Program-made: the position numbers and the translations under genes
Assembly (NCBI RefSeq): GCF_031451695.1
Contig: NZ_JARWAM010000004.1
Span: forward strand, 124,001 to 188,000
Source of the DNA: Franzmannia qiaohouensis
GTDB lineage: Bacteria; Pseudomonadota; Gammaproteobacteria; Pseudomonadales; Halomonadaceae
Length of the DNA stretch: 64,000 nucleotides
Direction: 5' to 3'
Notes under the pieces: generated by a model
The model's database searches: none
The model's input: only the letters and a program-made list of their open reading frames with translations
Told to the model about the DNA's origin: nothing
In this document: one piece after another, positions 1 to 8,142 of the stretch
How the letters are laid out: each line of letters opens with the position of its first letter
How positions within the stretch are numbered: position 1 is the stretch's first letter

Positions 1-1025
1 GCGAACAGCGCCGGTCGATCCTCCGACTGACAGGAGCGCTTGAGCAGGCGCCCGGCGGGGGTCATGACCAGCGAAGCGCCAGCGCCGAGCAGCAGCCACA
101 ACCCAAGAAGCCCGACGAGCTCGGGGCCGAACAGACCCAACGAGAGGCTCAGGGTCATCAGCAAGCCGCCCAGCAGCATGACCGGCCGTTCGGGCAACCG
201 ATCCAACACCTTGGGAAGCAGCAAGGCCACCAGCATGGAGCCCCCACCGGCCGCGGCAAAGGCCAGGGCTACCTCGCGCTCGCCCAGCCCCAGCATCGAG
301 CGTACGTAGACCACCGTATTGACGATCTGCATGGCCCCGGCGGCCGATACCGCCAGGTTCAATGCCAAGAGTCCGCGCAGCCTAGGCGTCTTGAGGTAGA
401 TCCTCAGGCCATGGGAGACGCGCTGCCAGACGCCCGGCGCGTCCGCCACCGGACGAGGCGAGGGCAGTGTCACCGACACGATCAATGCCGCCGAGAGCAG
501 GAAGGCCAAGGCGTTGAGCACGAACAACACATCGAAGCCCATCACCATCAGCAGCGCCGCCGCGGCCACCGGGCTCAGCAGGTTCTCCAGGTCATAGGCG
601 AGGCGCGACAGCGACAGCGCCCGGGTGTACTGCCCATCATCCTCCAGAATGTCGGGGATTGTCGCCTGGAAGACCGGTGTGAAGCCTGCCGAGCAGGCGT
701 TGAGCAGGAAGATCAGCACATAGATCTGCCACACCTCGGTGACGAAAGGCAGCGCGCAGACCACCGCCGCTCGCAGTAGGTCCAGGCCGACCAGCAGCCA
801 GCGCCGTGGCAGGCGCGCCGCATAGGCGCCCACCAGTGGCGCGATGCCAACATAGGCCACCATCTTGATCGCCAGTGCCGTGCCCAGCACGACCCCCGCC
901 TGCCCCGCCGCCAGGTCATGGGCCAGCAGTGCCAGGGCCACCGTGGTCAGGCCTGTGCCGACCAACGCAATGACCTGGGCAGCGAACAGGTGACGGTAGA
1001 CGCGGTTGGCGAGCACGTCGAGCAT
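1..1025 (-). CDS. MFS-type efflux transporter, C-terminus cut by window edge
   Basis: The minus-strand frame is open from an ATG at 1025 to the window edge, giving about 341 visible residues. A GGAGG-like ribosome site lies just upstream (rc of 1028-1036). The protein opens MLDVLANRVYRHLFAAQ and runs through at least eight hydrophobic segments with a basic loop (ARLPRRWLL) between early helices, as in major facilitator transporters. It starts 25 bp after the CsoR/RcnR-type repressor stop, so the two are probably co-transcribed. That pairing is typical of NreB-like nickel/cobalt exporters. MFS fold and membrane location are well supported; the metal substrate is inferred from context only. The C-terminal helices lie outside the window. 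Confidence 0.85.
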   Translation of the reverse strand, partial: MLDVLANRVYRHLFAAQVIALVGTGLTTVALALLAHDLAAGQAGVVLGTALAIKMVAYVGIAPLVGAYAARLPRRWLLVGLDLLRAAVVCALPFVTEVWQIYVLIFLLNACSAGFTPVFQATIPDILEDDGQYTRALSLSRLAYDLENLLSPVAAAALLMVMGFDVLFVLNALAFLLSAALIVSVTLPSPRPVADAPGVWQRVSHGLRIYLKTPRLRGLLALNLAVSAAGAMQIVNTVVYVRSMLGLGEREVALAFAAAGGGSMLVALLLPKVLDRLPERPVMLLGGLLMTLSLSLGLFGPELVGLLGLWLLLGAGASLVMTPAGRLLKRSCQSEDRPALF

Positions 1026-1050
1026 GGGGCCTCCTCTCGGGGCGGTGGCG

Positions 1051-1326
1051 CTACAGGTAGCGGGTGATCGTCTTGAACTCCTCTACCCTGGCACGCTGCT
1101 CCTGGCTTTGAGGGCCTAGCGCTTCCTCCAGGCAGTGGTCGATATGGTCCTGCACCAGGGTGCGCTTGGCCTGCTGGATGGCCTTTTCCACAGCGTGAAG
1201 CTGCTGGGCGATGTCCAGGCACGAGCGCCCGTCCTCGATCATCTGGGTCACGCTCTGCAGGTGGCCCCGGGCGCGGCTCAGGCGGTTGATGATGTCAGGG
1301 TGCGACTGGTGAGTATGCGGTGTCAT
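1051..1326 (-). CDS. CsoR/RcnR-family metal-sensing transcriptional repressor
   Basis: A 91-residue all-helical protein of the CsoR/RcnR/FrmR family. It carries the family pattern INRLSRARGHLQSV near residues 13-26 and a Cys36, His61, Cys65 triad at the same positions as the copper-binding residues of Mycobacterium CsoR. Cys65 argues against classical RcnR, which has His there. The N-terminus adds His4, His6 and His9, as in nickel sensors such as InrS. An AAGGAA ribosome site precedes the ATG. It should repress itself and the downstream MFS gene (25 bp gap), and possibly the divergent His-rich gene, with metal binding releasing DNA. Metal identity (Ni, Co or Cu) cannot be decided from sequence. 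Confidence 0.88.
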   Translation of the reverse strand: MTPHTHQSHPDIINRLSRARGHLQSVTQMIEDGRSCLDIAQQLHAVEKAIQQAKRTLVQDHIDHCLEEALGPQSQEQRARVEEFKTITRYL

Positions 1327-1348
1327 CTTCAGTTCCTTTATTCTATTC

Positions 1349-1370
1349 CTATCCTCTGGGAGGGGATGTT
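1349..1370. promoter_or_regulatory. candidate operator for the CsoR/RcnR-type repressor
   Basis: A G-tract flanked by near-inverted arms (CTATCCTCTGGGAGGGGATG) lies between the repressor start and the divergent His-rich gene. CsoR/RcnR proteins generally bind G/C tracts flanked by AT-rich inverted repeats, so shape and position fit. The match is imperfect. Confidence 0.35.
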
Positions 1371-1460
1371 AAGCTCTTGCCGGTGCTGTGCCAATGACCC
1401 GCGTCAGGGCTATGCGCTACTCGAAGTCACGTTTCGCTGCCCTCCTGGTACATTACTTTC

Positions 1461-1832
1461 ATGCTCAACCGGCTTCGCCATCGCCTCGGTTACCTGATCC
1501 TGCTTATTCTCATCGTGCCCGGTCTGGTCATGACCAGTGTGGGGGAAGCGCATGCCCACGGAGCGGTAAGCCCGGCTGGCCTGGAGACCGTTCATCAGGA
1601 AGCTCAGCACGGCGGGCATGGCCATGCGCATAAGCATGACCATGAGCAGGATGACAGCCGTCAATTGCACCACGAGAGTAGCCATTTTCACGACAAAGTG
1701 GACCGACTCGTAGCAGGCATGCTCCTCGAGCCAGGGTTTCACGAAGCCCCGCGAATAGGTGAATGGGGTGGCGCTCCGCTACGCCGCGTCTACCGCCTGG
1801 AGCGCCCTCCACGGCCGGTTATCGAAGGATGA
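1461..1832 (+). CDS. small exported His-rich protein, possible metal chaperone
   Basis: A 123-residue protein with a clear signal peptide: basic N-terminus (MLNRLRHRLG), hydrophobic core, and a likely AHA cleavage site near residue 33. The mature part is His/Asp/Glu-rich at residues 45-78 (QHGGHGHAHKHDHEQDD, then HHESSHFHDK), as in periplasmic nickel or zinc buffering proteins. It lies just upstream of a HupE/UreJ-like permease and divergent from the metal-responsive repressor. No named family is recognised and the ribosome site is weak. Metal binding is an inference from the His cluster and neighbours. An 8-bp stem hairpin (1837-1855) follows the stop. Confidence 0.65.
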   Translation: MLNRLRHRLGYLILLILIVPGLVMTSVGEAHAHGAVSPAGLETVHQEAQHGGHGHAHKHDHEQDDSRQLHHESSHFHDKVDRLVAGMLLEPGFHEAPRIGEWGGAPLRRVYRLERPPRPVIEG

Positions 1833-1883
1833 CCGGGGCCGTCCACCGGACGGCCGATTCAATGACAGACTCGTGGAGGTTTC

Positions 1884-2618
1884 ATGTTTCCATCCCGAAT
1901 AGGGGGTGCGTTCGGCCTGCCTGCTATGGCGCGACGCCACACCCTGGCCCTGCTCACGCTGCTGGTGCTGCTCCTGGGAGCCAGCGGTGATGCCCTTGCC
2001 CACGCCGTCGCCGAAGGCGACAAGGGCTATATCCAGGAGATCTATGGCGTTCACCTGATCGCCTTCGTCTATCTCGGCACCAAGCACATGGTGACGGGGT
2101 ACGACCATATCCTGTTTCTGCTGGGGGTGATCTTCTTCCTCTACCGGATGAAGCACATCGCCATCTACGTCAGCCTCTTCGCCATTGGTCACTCCACGAC
2201 CATGCTGCTGGGGGTGTACTTCAACATCGGCATCAACAGCTACCTCATCGATGCCATCATCGGGCTCTCCGTCGTCTACAAGGCGCTGGACAACATCGGC
2301 GCCTACCAGCGCTGGTTCGGCGTTCAGCCCAATACCAAGGCGGCAACGCTGATCTTTGGCCTGTTTCACGGCTTCGGACTATCGAGCAAGATCATCGAGT
2401 ACGAGATCTCGCCTGACGGCCTGGTGCCCAATCTGCTGGCGTTCAACGTCGGAGTGGAGATCGGCCAACTGCTGGCCCTGAGCGCGATCCTCATCGTCAT
2501 GGGCTTCTGGCGACGCACCGCCGGCTTCCTGCGCCACGCCTACACCGCCAATGTCGCCATGATGTGCGCCGGTTTCATGCTGGTCGGTTACCAACTCACC
2601 GGCTACTTCGTCGCCTGA
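1884..2618 (+). CDS. HupE/UreJ-family membrane permease
   Basis: A 244-residue integral membrane protein with an N-terminal signal sequence ending near ALAHA, followed by six or so transmembrane helices. Conserved HupE/UreJ features are visible: GYDHILFLLGVIFF, AIGHSTTML and LFGLFHGFGLSS, with His residues inside helices that could coordinate a metal. The start at 1884 is chosen because GGAGG lies 6-10 bases upstream; an internal ATG at 1926 would also keep a signal peptide. HupE/UreJ proteins are implicated in nickel (or cobalt) uptake. It sits 15 bp before the membrane-anchor gene, so the two are likely translated from one mRNA. Confidence 0.85.
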   Translation: MFPSRIGGAFGLPAMARRHTLALLTLLVLLLGASGDALAHAVAEGDKGYIQEIYGVHLIAFVYLGTKHMVTGYDHILFLLGVIFFLYRMKHIAIYVSLFAIGHSTTMLLGVYFNIGINSYLIDAIIGLSVVYKALDNIGAYQRWFGVQPNTKAATLIFGLFHGFGLSSKIIEYEISPDGLVPNLLAFNVGVEIGQLLALSAILIVMGFWRRTAGFLRHAYTANVAMMCAGFMLVGYQLTGYFVA

Positions 2619-2633
2619 TTCAGGGAGTCCCCA

Positions 2634-3395
2634 ATGTACAACACCGATCTACCCACCCGTGCCGAGCTTCCCTCTACCAGGAAGCTGATCCGTTCCACCC
2701 TGGTGGCCGCCATTGTGGCCGCCGCCCTGCTGGTGACCGTGGTGCTGCCCTCCGAGTACGCCATCGACCCCACCGGCGCGGGACGCCTGCTGGGGCTGAC
2801 CCAGATGGGAGAAATCAAGCAACAGCTGGCCGAAGAGGCCGAGCTCGACCGCGCCAACGACGAAGCCGCTGCACAACAGGTGTCGCAACCCGCCCAACCT
2901 CAGGAGACGGCGGACAATCAAGGCGTTGTCGCGACAGCTGTCGATCAGCCGGCCCCCACGCCGGACAGTGAGGTCAGCCAAGTTGCGCCTAGTGCGCCTG
3001 TGCAGGAGACGGAGCAGTCCGAGGACGACCAGGCGCTGGCCAACGCCTCGTCTACCCAGGAGACAGCCGAGGAGACGGCCATCTGGCGCGATGAAGTGAG
3101 CTTTACCCTGACACCGGGCGAAGGCACCGAGTACAAGCTGACCATGGAGGAAGGCGCCATCGCCACATTCGCCTGGGCATCCGACGGAGGACCTATCAAC
3201 TTCGACACCCACGGTGATGGCAACGGCAACTCCATCAGCTACGAGAAGGGGCGCGGCGTGCCCGAGGACGAGGGCGATCTGGAAGCGGCCTTCACCGGCA
3301 ACCACGGCTGGTTCTTCCGTAATCGTAACGACAACGAGGTAACAGTGGTGCTGCGAGTCAGCGGCGACTACGGGGAGCTGAAGCGCATGCTGTAA
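2634..3395 (+). CDS. single-pass membrane anchor protein with acidic linker, function unknown
   Basis: A 253-residue protein with a short cytoplasmic N-terminus, one transmembrane helix at about residues 22-42 (LVAAIVAAALLVTVVLP), a long Gln/Ala/Glu-rich low-complexity linker (about 60-150), and a compact C-terminal domain (about 155-253) with several Trp and acidic residues. A GGGAGT ribosome site precedes the ATG. The type is commonly found beside HupE/UreJ-like genes and annotated only as a transmembrane anchor protein. A periplasmic role with the permease is an inference. A strong hairpin follows the stop. Confidence 0.7.
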   Translation: MYNTDLPTRAELPSTRKLIRSTLVAAIVAAALLVTVVLPSEYAIDPTGAGRLLGLTQMGEIKQQLAEEAELDRANDEAAAQQVSQPAQPQETADNQGVVATAVDQPAPTPDSEVSQVAPSAPVQETEQSEDDQALANASSTQETAEETAIWRDEVSFTLTPGEGTEYKLTMEEGAIATFAWASDGGPINFDTHGDGNGNSISYEKGRGVPEDEGDLEAAFTGNHGWFFRNRNDNEVTVVLRVSGDYGELKRML

Positions 3396-3413
3396 CTCGG
3401 TACTGCCCTCATT

Positions 3414-3444
3414 GCCCCGGCCGAGTGAAGATGGCCGGGGCTTT
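3414..3444 (+). terminator. Rho-independent-type terminator after the metal operon
   Basis: A 9-bp perfect GC stem (GCCCCGGCC / GGCCGGGGC, 3414-3422 and 3433-3441) with a 10-base loop is followed by TTT. It lies between the convergent anchor-protein gene and chrB. Confidence 0.7.
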
Positions 3445-3455
3445 GCTACTTATTC

Positions 3456-4433
3456 TCAAGCACTGCCATCGACATTGACTAAGGCTTGGTATACGTCGTC
3501 CAACAAAACACCCACATGGGTAAGCAGGGCATCGTCATCCGCACAGCGCTCCCGGGCGCCGCTCAACATCAGCTTCAGTCCAGCCGCTTCGGGTACGGGA
3601 GCTCCTCCGACATCCAGGTAGTGCACCAATTCGCCGAGCCGCACCAGGGCGGCATCCGCCACCAGCCCGAAACTCTCCAGCAACACTTCGAAGGTGACCT
3701 TGTCGTCGACATGGGTGAAGGCGGCACCGTCGAAATCGAACCCTAGCGCCTCCGGCGGACACTGCTCAGGGCTTTCCAGCCACAGGAAGCGCGCCTCGGG
3801 GTCGATGAAGCGCTGGATCAACCAGGCCGAGGCCACGCGATCCACCCACAGGTGACGACGCGTAGCCCATAGGCGGCCGCGAAATGCGCTTCGCTCCAGA
3901 CGGGTAATCTCAGCCCGGGTGGCCTTGGGCTCATCGGGTACGAAGCTACGGTTATAGGTAGCCTCGGCGTCTGCCAGGGCCGCGACGGCTCGCTCTTTTC
4001 CTGCTCCCGGAAAGAAGTCGATCTCAATAAGGGCCTGAAAGCGCCGCTGCAGCTGAAGAAGCCGGCGCTGCGCCTCGCGCTCCTCCAGATTGGGACACTC
4101 CTGCTGCCAACTGGCGACCGCCTCGAGTAATTCCTGATACTCCGACCCCCGATCGAACAGGGAGGGCAGCACCTCCGTTGTCTCCATGCTCGTATCATCT
4201 ACCTCAAGCAGCAGGGACTTCCCTCCTAGTGCCTGGATAGCAGCGGCCTGCTGTTGCAGCGCCAGGTACAGGGATGGGCTTGCCGGCAACAGGTAGACAC
4301 CGTCACGCAGTACGGCCGCGCCCATGCTGCGCAAGGCCCGCCAGATCCGCATACGAGCACTACCCGCCCGTCCACTGAGGCTCATGACCAAGATCAGCCA
4401 GCGTCTTTTATCGTTTACCATGCCATCCATCAT
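3456..4433 (-). CDS. chrB: ChrB chromate-resistance regulator/sensor
   Basis: A 325-residue protein matching ChrB: N-terminal part with WLILVMSLSGRAGSARMRIW and a predicted winged-helix-like region, and a C-terminal ChrB domain beginning near WATRRHLWVDRVASAWLIQR and containing DFDGAAFTHVDD. ChrB senses chromate and controls chrA. Divergent orientation to chrA with a palindrome between them supports autoregulation. The start is uncertain: ATGs occur at 4433 and 4421, neither with a good ribosome site. Length agrees with the family (about 300-330). Confidence 0.9.
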   Translation of the reverse strand: MMDGMVNDKRRWLILVMSLSGRAGSARMRIWRALRSMGAAVLRDGVYLLPASPSLYLALQQQAAAIQALGGKSLLLEVDDTSMETTEVLPSLFDRGSEYQELLEAVASWQQECPNLEEREAQRRLLQLQRRFQALIEIDFFPGAGKERAVAALADAEATYNRSFVPDEPKATRAEITRLERSAFRGRLWATRRHLWVDRVASAWLIQRFIDPEARFLWLESPEQCPPEALGFDFDGAAFTHVDDKVTFEVLLESFGLVADAALVRLGELVHYLDVGGAPVPEAAGLKLMLSGARERCADDDALLTHVGVLLDDVYQALVNVDGSA

Positions 4434-4444
4434 CGTTGTACACG

Positions 4445-4458
4445 TAACATGTATGTTA
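4445..4458. promoter_or_regulatory. palindromic candidate operator between chrB and chrA
   Basis: TAACATGTATGTTA is a perfect inverted repeat (6-bp arms, 2-bp spacer) in the 70-bp divergent intergenic region. Its AT-richness contrasts with the flanking genes. It is a plausible ChrB binding site overlapping both promoters. Confidence 0.5.
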
Positions 4459-4503
4459 TACGCTCTACAAAATTATGCTGCCATCGTCTTCGTGAGAGTG
4501 TAC

Positions 4504-5877
4504 ATGCCCCCCGTCAATGAAACGCCCCATCAGGTTCCCGTCCGTGAGGCCGTGATGGTCTGGCTGCGCATTGCCATGCTGAGCTTCGGCGGCCCAGCCG
4601 GCCAGATCGCGGTGATGCATCGTATCCTGGTCGAGGAGAAGCAGTGGATCGGCGAGCGGCGTTTTTTGCATGCCCTCAACTACTGCATGATGCTGCCGGG
4701 GCCAGAGGCTCAACAGCTGGCGATCTACATCGGCTGGCTGATGCACCGTACCAAGGGCGGCCTGGTCGCCGGCTGTCTCTTCGTCCTGCCCGGCTTCATC
4801 GCTATCCTGGCGCTGAGTTTCCTCTATGCAACGCTGGGCAACGTGGGCCTGGTGGAGGGGCTGTTCTTCGGCCTTAAGGCCGCCGTTCTGGCGGTAGTGC
4901 TTAATGCCGTGGTGCGAATCGGCAAGCGGGCGCTCAAGAATCGGATCATGCTGGGCCTGGCGGCGGCAGCCTTCGTGGCCATCTTCTTTTTCGACGTGGC
5001 GTTCCCGTTGATCATCCTGAGTGCGGCGCTGCTGGGTTACTGGGGCGGCAAGCGCGGCATGGCCGCCTTTCAGGTGGGCGGCAGCCATGGCGATGGCAAC
5101 GACCAGGGGCTCAGCGACCGCGACTCGCTGCTCGGTGAGGGACTGCCGGCCCATGCCCGCCCCAACCCCGGCTGGTCGCTGCGCGTCTCAGCCATCTTTG
5201 TGCTGCTGTGGCTGACGCCGGTCGTGATTTTGCTGGCCACCCTGGGGAGCGAAAACGTCTTCAGTCAGATCGCCACCTTCTTCAGCAAGATGGCGGTGGT
5301 GACCTTCGGCGGCGCCTATGCCGTGCTCGGCTATGTGACCCAGGAAGCGGTCCAGAATTACGCCTGGCTGGCGCCGGGCGAGATGCTCGACGGCCTGGGC
5401 ATGGCCGAGACCACCCCAGGCCCGCTGATTCAGGTGGTGCAGTTCGTCGGTTTCATGGGCGCCTACCGCGAGGCCATCGGGCTCGCCCCCATGCTGGCGG
5501 CAACGCTCGCGGCGGTGCTCACCACCTGGGTCACCTTCGTGCCCTGCTTCCTGTGGATCTTCCTCGGCGCACCCTACGTGGAGCGCCTGCGCGACAACCG
5601 CGCCCTCAGCGCCGCCCTGTCGGCCATCACCGCGGCGGTGGTCGGCGTCATCCTCAACCTGGCGATCTGGTTCGGGCTTCACGTGATCTTTGCCGAGGTG
5701 GAGGAGTGGCACGCCCTGGGGGCTCGCCTGCTGATCCCGGACCTGACCTCGCTGGAACCGCTTGCCCTGCTGCTGTCTGCCGCGGCGATGCTTGCCATCT
5801 TCCGCTTCAAGGTAGGCATGCTCACGGTATTGGGCAGCTGTGCGCTACTCGGGGTGCTGTTTTCCTTGGTGTTCTAG
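4504..5877 (+). CDS. chrA: ChrA chromate efflux transporter
   Basis: A 457-residue two-domain CHR-family transporter. Each half starts with a family signature: WLRIAMLSFGGPAGQIAVMH near residue 20 and KMAVVTFGGAYAVLGYV near residue 265. Each half is followed by about five transmembrane helices, giving the usual long-chain ChrA. It exports chromate using the membrane potential. The frame is open further upstream, but the ATG at 4504 (MPPVNETPHQVPVREA) is chosen because it gives the normal ChrA N-terminus and has a GAGAG element before it. It is divergent from chrB, and its stop overlaps the stop of the next, convergent gene. Confidence 0.92.
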   Translation: MPPVNETPHQVPVREAVMVWLRIAMLSFGGPAGQIAVMHRILVEEKQWIGERRFLHALNYCMMLPGPEAQQLAIYIGWLMHRTKGGLVAGCLFVLPGFIAILALSFLYATLGNVGLVEGLFFGLKAAVLAVVLNAVVRIGKRALKNRIMLGLAAAAFVAIFFFDVAFPLIILSAALLGYWGGKRGMAAFQVGGSHGDGNDQGLSDRDSLLGEGLPAHARPNPGWSLRVSAIFVLLWLTPVVILLATLGSENVFSQIATFFSKMAVVTFGGAYAVLGYVTQEAVQNYAWLAPGEMLDGLGMAETTPGPLIQVVQFVGFMGAYREAIGLAPMLAATLAAVLTTWVTFVPCFLWIFLGAPYVERLRDNRALSAALSAITAAVVGVILNLAIWFGLHVIFAEVEEWHALGARLLIPDLTSLEPLALLLSAAAMLAIFRFKVGMLTVLGSCALLGVLFSLVF

Positions 5878-6398
5878 GGCAGTCTCATCTCGAATGCATT
5901 CAGCGTCATGGCCACCAGTGAGTAATAGCCGATGATGCCCACCACCTCGACCAGCGTCTGCGTGCCCAGCGCCTGCTGGGCTGCCTCGAACGTCGCATCG
6001 TCGATGCGATTGTCGGCCAGCAGCTGGCGCGCCAGCGTCTGCAGCATGCCAAGCCGTGGAGCGGCGAGATCGGCCCAACTGCCCTCACGTATCGACGCCA
6101 CCGCCTGTTCCGCCAGCCCCGCCCTTATCGCGATGGGCTCGTGTATCTGCTGCTCGCCGACACAACGGAAATGCGCAGCAACGAGCAGGATCAGCAGTTC
6201 GCTCTCGAGGGTCGTCAACTGGCTCTCATAGCGGCAAAAGGCGCCCAGCTGCTGGGCAGGCCCCGCCAGGCCGGGACTATGCAGCCAGGCCAGGAAGGGC
6301 CCGTCGGCGTTGCCCCGCGTTGCGAGAATCGATTCGTGAATGGCCCGCTGCTCGGGGCTCATGGCATCTGCCGAAAGGAGTTCGATCCTCGACTGCAT
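5874..6398 (-). CDS. carboxymuconolactone decarboxylase/AhpD-like protein
   Basis: A 174-residue helical protein of the carboxymuconolactone decarboxylase superfamily. The core shows LESELLILLVAAHFRCVGEQQIHEP, where Cys and His fall in the AhpD-like active-site region although the second Cys of a CxxC is absent, and a C-terminal TLVEVVGIIGYYSLVAM helix typical of these proteins. The start at 6398 (MQSRIELL) is preferred over an in-frame ATG at 6449. A peroxidase-like or lactone-processing role is possible; substrate unknown. It is convergent with chrA, and the two stop codons interlock on the shared bases CTAG. Confidence 0.8.
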   Translation of the reverse strand: MQSRIELLSADAMSPEQRAIHESILATRGNADGPFLAWLHSPGLAGPAQQLGAFCRYESQLTTLESELLILLVAAHFRCVGEQQIHEPIAIRAGLAEQAVASIREGSWADLAAPRLGMLQTLARQLLADNRIDDATFEAAQQALGTQTLVEVVGIIGYYSLVAMTLNAFEMRLP

Positions 6399-6432
6399 GG
6401 GCAGGCTCCGCGTCGTTAAAGGGGGATAATGC

Positions 6433-6780
6433 CTAACGGCTGAACACACACCGCATCACCAGTTCCCTATGACCGGCGTGGGCGCAGACTTTCTCCGTGA
6501 CCGCTGCGAACCCGCAGCGCTCATAGAACCCGATGGTTCGGTGATTCTCCTTATAGACCTCGATGGTCAGCTCGTTGCGCCATCGCTGGGCCCGCTCGAG
6601 CAGCTCACGGCCAATGCCCTGCCCTTGCCAGGCAGGGGCGACGAACAGCGCGGCAAGCGCGCTGCCCTGCAATGAGCCCCCCCCTTACCGCTTGGCCGTC
6701 GTCGTAGACGTAGGTCTCGGAAGCGGGAAGATTGAAGTGGACCCCATCCTTCGGACCGCCTGACAGGTCATCTAAGCTCA
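6433..6780 (-). pseudogene. broken GNAT acetyltransferase
   Basis: The 3' part (6433-6672) encodes a normal GNAT C-terminus: acetyl-CoA loop (VAPAWQGQGIGRELLERAQ) and NHRTIGFYERCGF. It lacks the first half of the domain and could start only at a TTG. Upstream, a different frame encodes HFNLPASETYVYDDGQAV, the expected preceding strand. The frames meet at a run of eight G on the minus strand (6677-6684); seven would restore one frame. The N-terminal 40-50 residues are also missing, since an in-frame stop lies just upstream. This looks like a decayed gene, unless the homopolymer is a sequencing error. Confidence 0.7.
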
Positions 6781-6902
6781 GATCGGATCATCATCGGTGC
6801 AGAGCGACAATCAAGATGAGAGTCACGCGATAATCAGGATGAGAAAGCCGGAACGGTTCAGTTTTAAGAGCCTCGGTCTAGTCTGGGCTCACCTAGGCCC
6901 TG

Positions 6903-8045
6903 CTACTTAACCAGCGCACAAACAATACGCTTACGAATGGCCTCGGCGCCGGCCCCTACTAGCAGCCCCCAAAACGGATCTACTACTACCGTGACACCTG
7001 CCGTTACGGCAATCACCGGCCAGCACGCTGGCTTGCAGTCAAGTAATCGCTTGGTGGCAGCCAACTGCCCTGCTGTCACCAACAGCAGAGCCCCCAGCCC
7101 CGCCGCTGGTATGGCTGCGAGAATGGTCAGACCAAACTTACCTGGCAACAACGAGAATGCGATCAACGCTACGCCAATCATGAGAGGAGCGGCACCGCTG
7201 CGTGCGCCAAAGCGATAATGTGCGGCAAGTCCACCCGCACCATGGCACATGGGCAAGGCACCCCAGGGGGTCAGGAACAGGTTCGCGAGACCGCTGCTGA
7301 TCGAGAGCCGTACAGGCGTTACATGGGAAGATCGTGCACCGAAATAGTCACCCGCAAGCAGGGCCGTGAGCAGAACAGCGTTGGTGAAGGTTAGCGATAG
7401 CTGAGGCAGCACGAAAACCGCAATCGCGCGTTCGATCTCGGCCAGCGAGGGCCATACCGGAAGCGACACCATTTCTGTTGAAAGCGTTCCGAAAATCATT
7501 CCTGGCACATCAAGTGCCTGAGCCAGAAGAGTCGCCGCTGCCAGCGCCACCAGCGTGGCCGGATAACGCGGTGATACTAATAGGCCGGCAAGCAATACTA
7601 GGGTCACCATTGCAATCAACGGCGCCGATGCCATCAGGTCCAGGCTCATGTAAGCGAGAACGAGCCCGAGCCCAAGCTGAAGACCCGCCACTACCGACTG
7701 AGGTACGAGGCGGACTATTCTGTTGATCCACCCCGTCCAGCCGAGAAGCAATAGTGTCAACCCGATCATGACGCCGCTAGCTGCAAGTCCACCAGGGCTG
7801 ATCCCAGTCGTGAGAAGAACTGCAGCTACCGCCTTCATGGGCTGCACTGGTATAGGAAGACGATAGTAAAACGCTGATCCTATATAGAAAGCGGCAAACC
7901 CCAACAAAACTGGAGTCGGAGCCAGCCCGACCAAGGCTATTGTGCCGAGCATAAGCGGCAAGAGCGTGCCAATGTCGCCCAGCGCTCCATTCACCTCCCG
8001 TAAGGTGAAGACAAATCTCTCGCCCCTTACTCCAATTCCTACCAC
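6903..8045 (-). CDS. MOT1-family molybdate/sulfate transporter
   Basis: About 380 residues with ten or more hydrophobic segments. It carries the two MOT1 signatures, NGALGDIGTLLPLMLG near the N-terminus and PMCHGAGGLAAHYRFGAR in the second half, which form the oxyanion site in this family of proton-coupled molybdate (sometimes sulfate) transporters. The frame is open to a TTG at 8084 with no ribosome site; the GTG at 8045 just before the conserved region is preferred, but the start is uncertain. It lies downstream of, and in the same direction as, the HTH/binding-protein-like regulator and opposite tupBCA, which supports molybdate or tungstate as substrate. Confidence 0.85.
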   Translation of the reverse strand: MVGIGVRGERFVFTLREVNGALGDIGTLLPLMLGTIALVGLAPTPVLLGFAAFYIGSAFYYRLPIPVQPMKAVAAVLLTTGISPGGLAASGVMIGLTLLLLGWTGWINRIVRLVPQSVVAGLQLGLGLVLAYMSLDLMASAPLIAMVTLVLLAGLLVSPRYPATLVALAAATLLAQALDVPGMIFGTLSTEMVSLPVWPSLAEIERAIAVFVLPQLSLTFTNAVLLTALLAGDYFGARSSHVTPVRLSISSGLANLFLTPWGALPMCHGAGGLAAHYRFGARSGAAPLMIGVALIAFSLLPGKFGLTILAAIPAAGLGALLLVTAGQLAATKRLLDCKPACWPVIAVTAGVTVVVDPFWGLLVGAGAEAIRKRIVCALVK

Positions 8046-8142
8046 CTCTCTTCGCCTGAAAAAAAAGCCTGGGAAGACAGGCAATTATTTATCATCTTGC
8101 CAACCTCGCTGCGAGACTTTACATGGCTGCAAGGTGTAGCCT

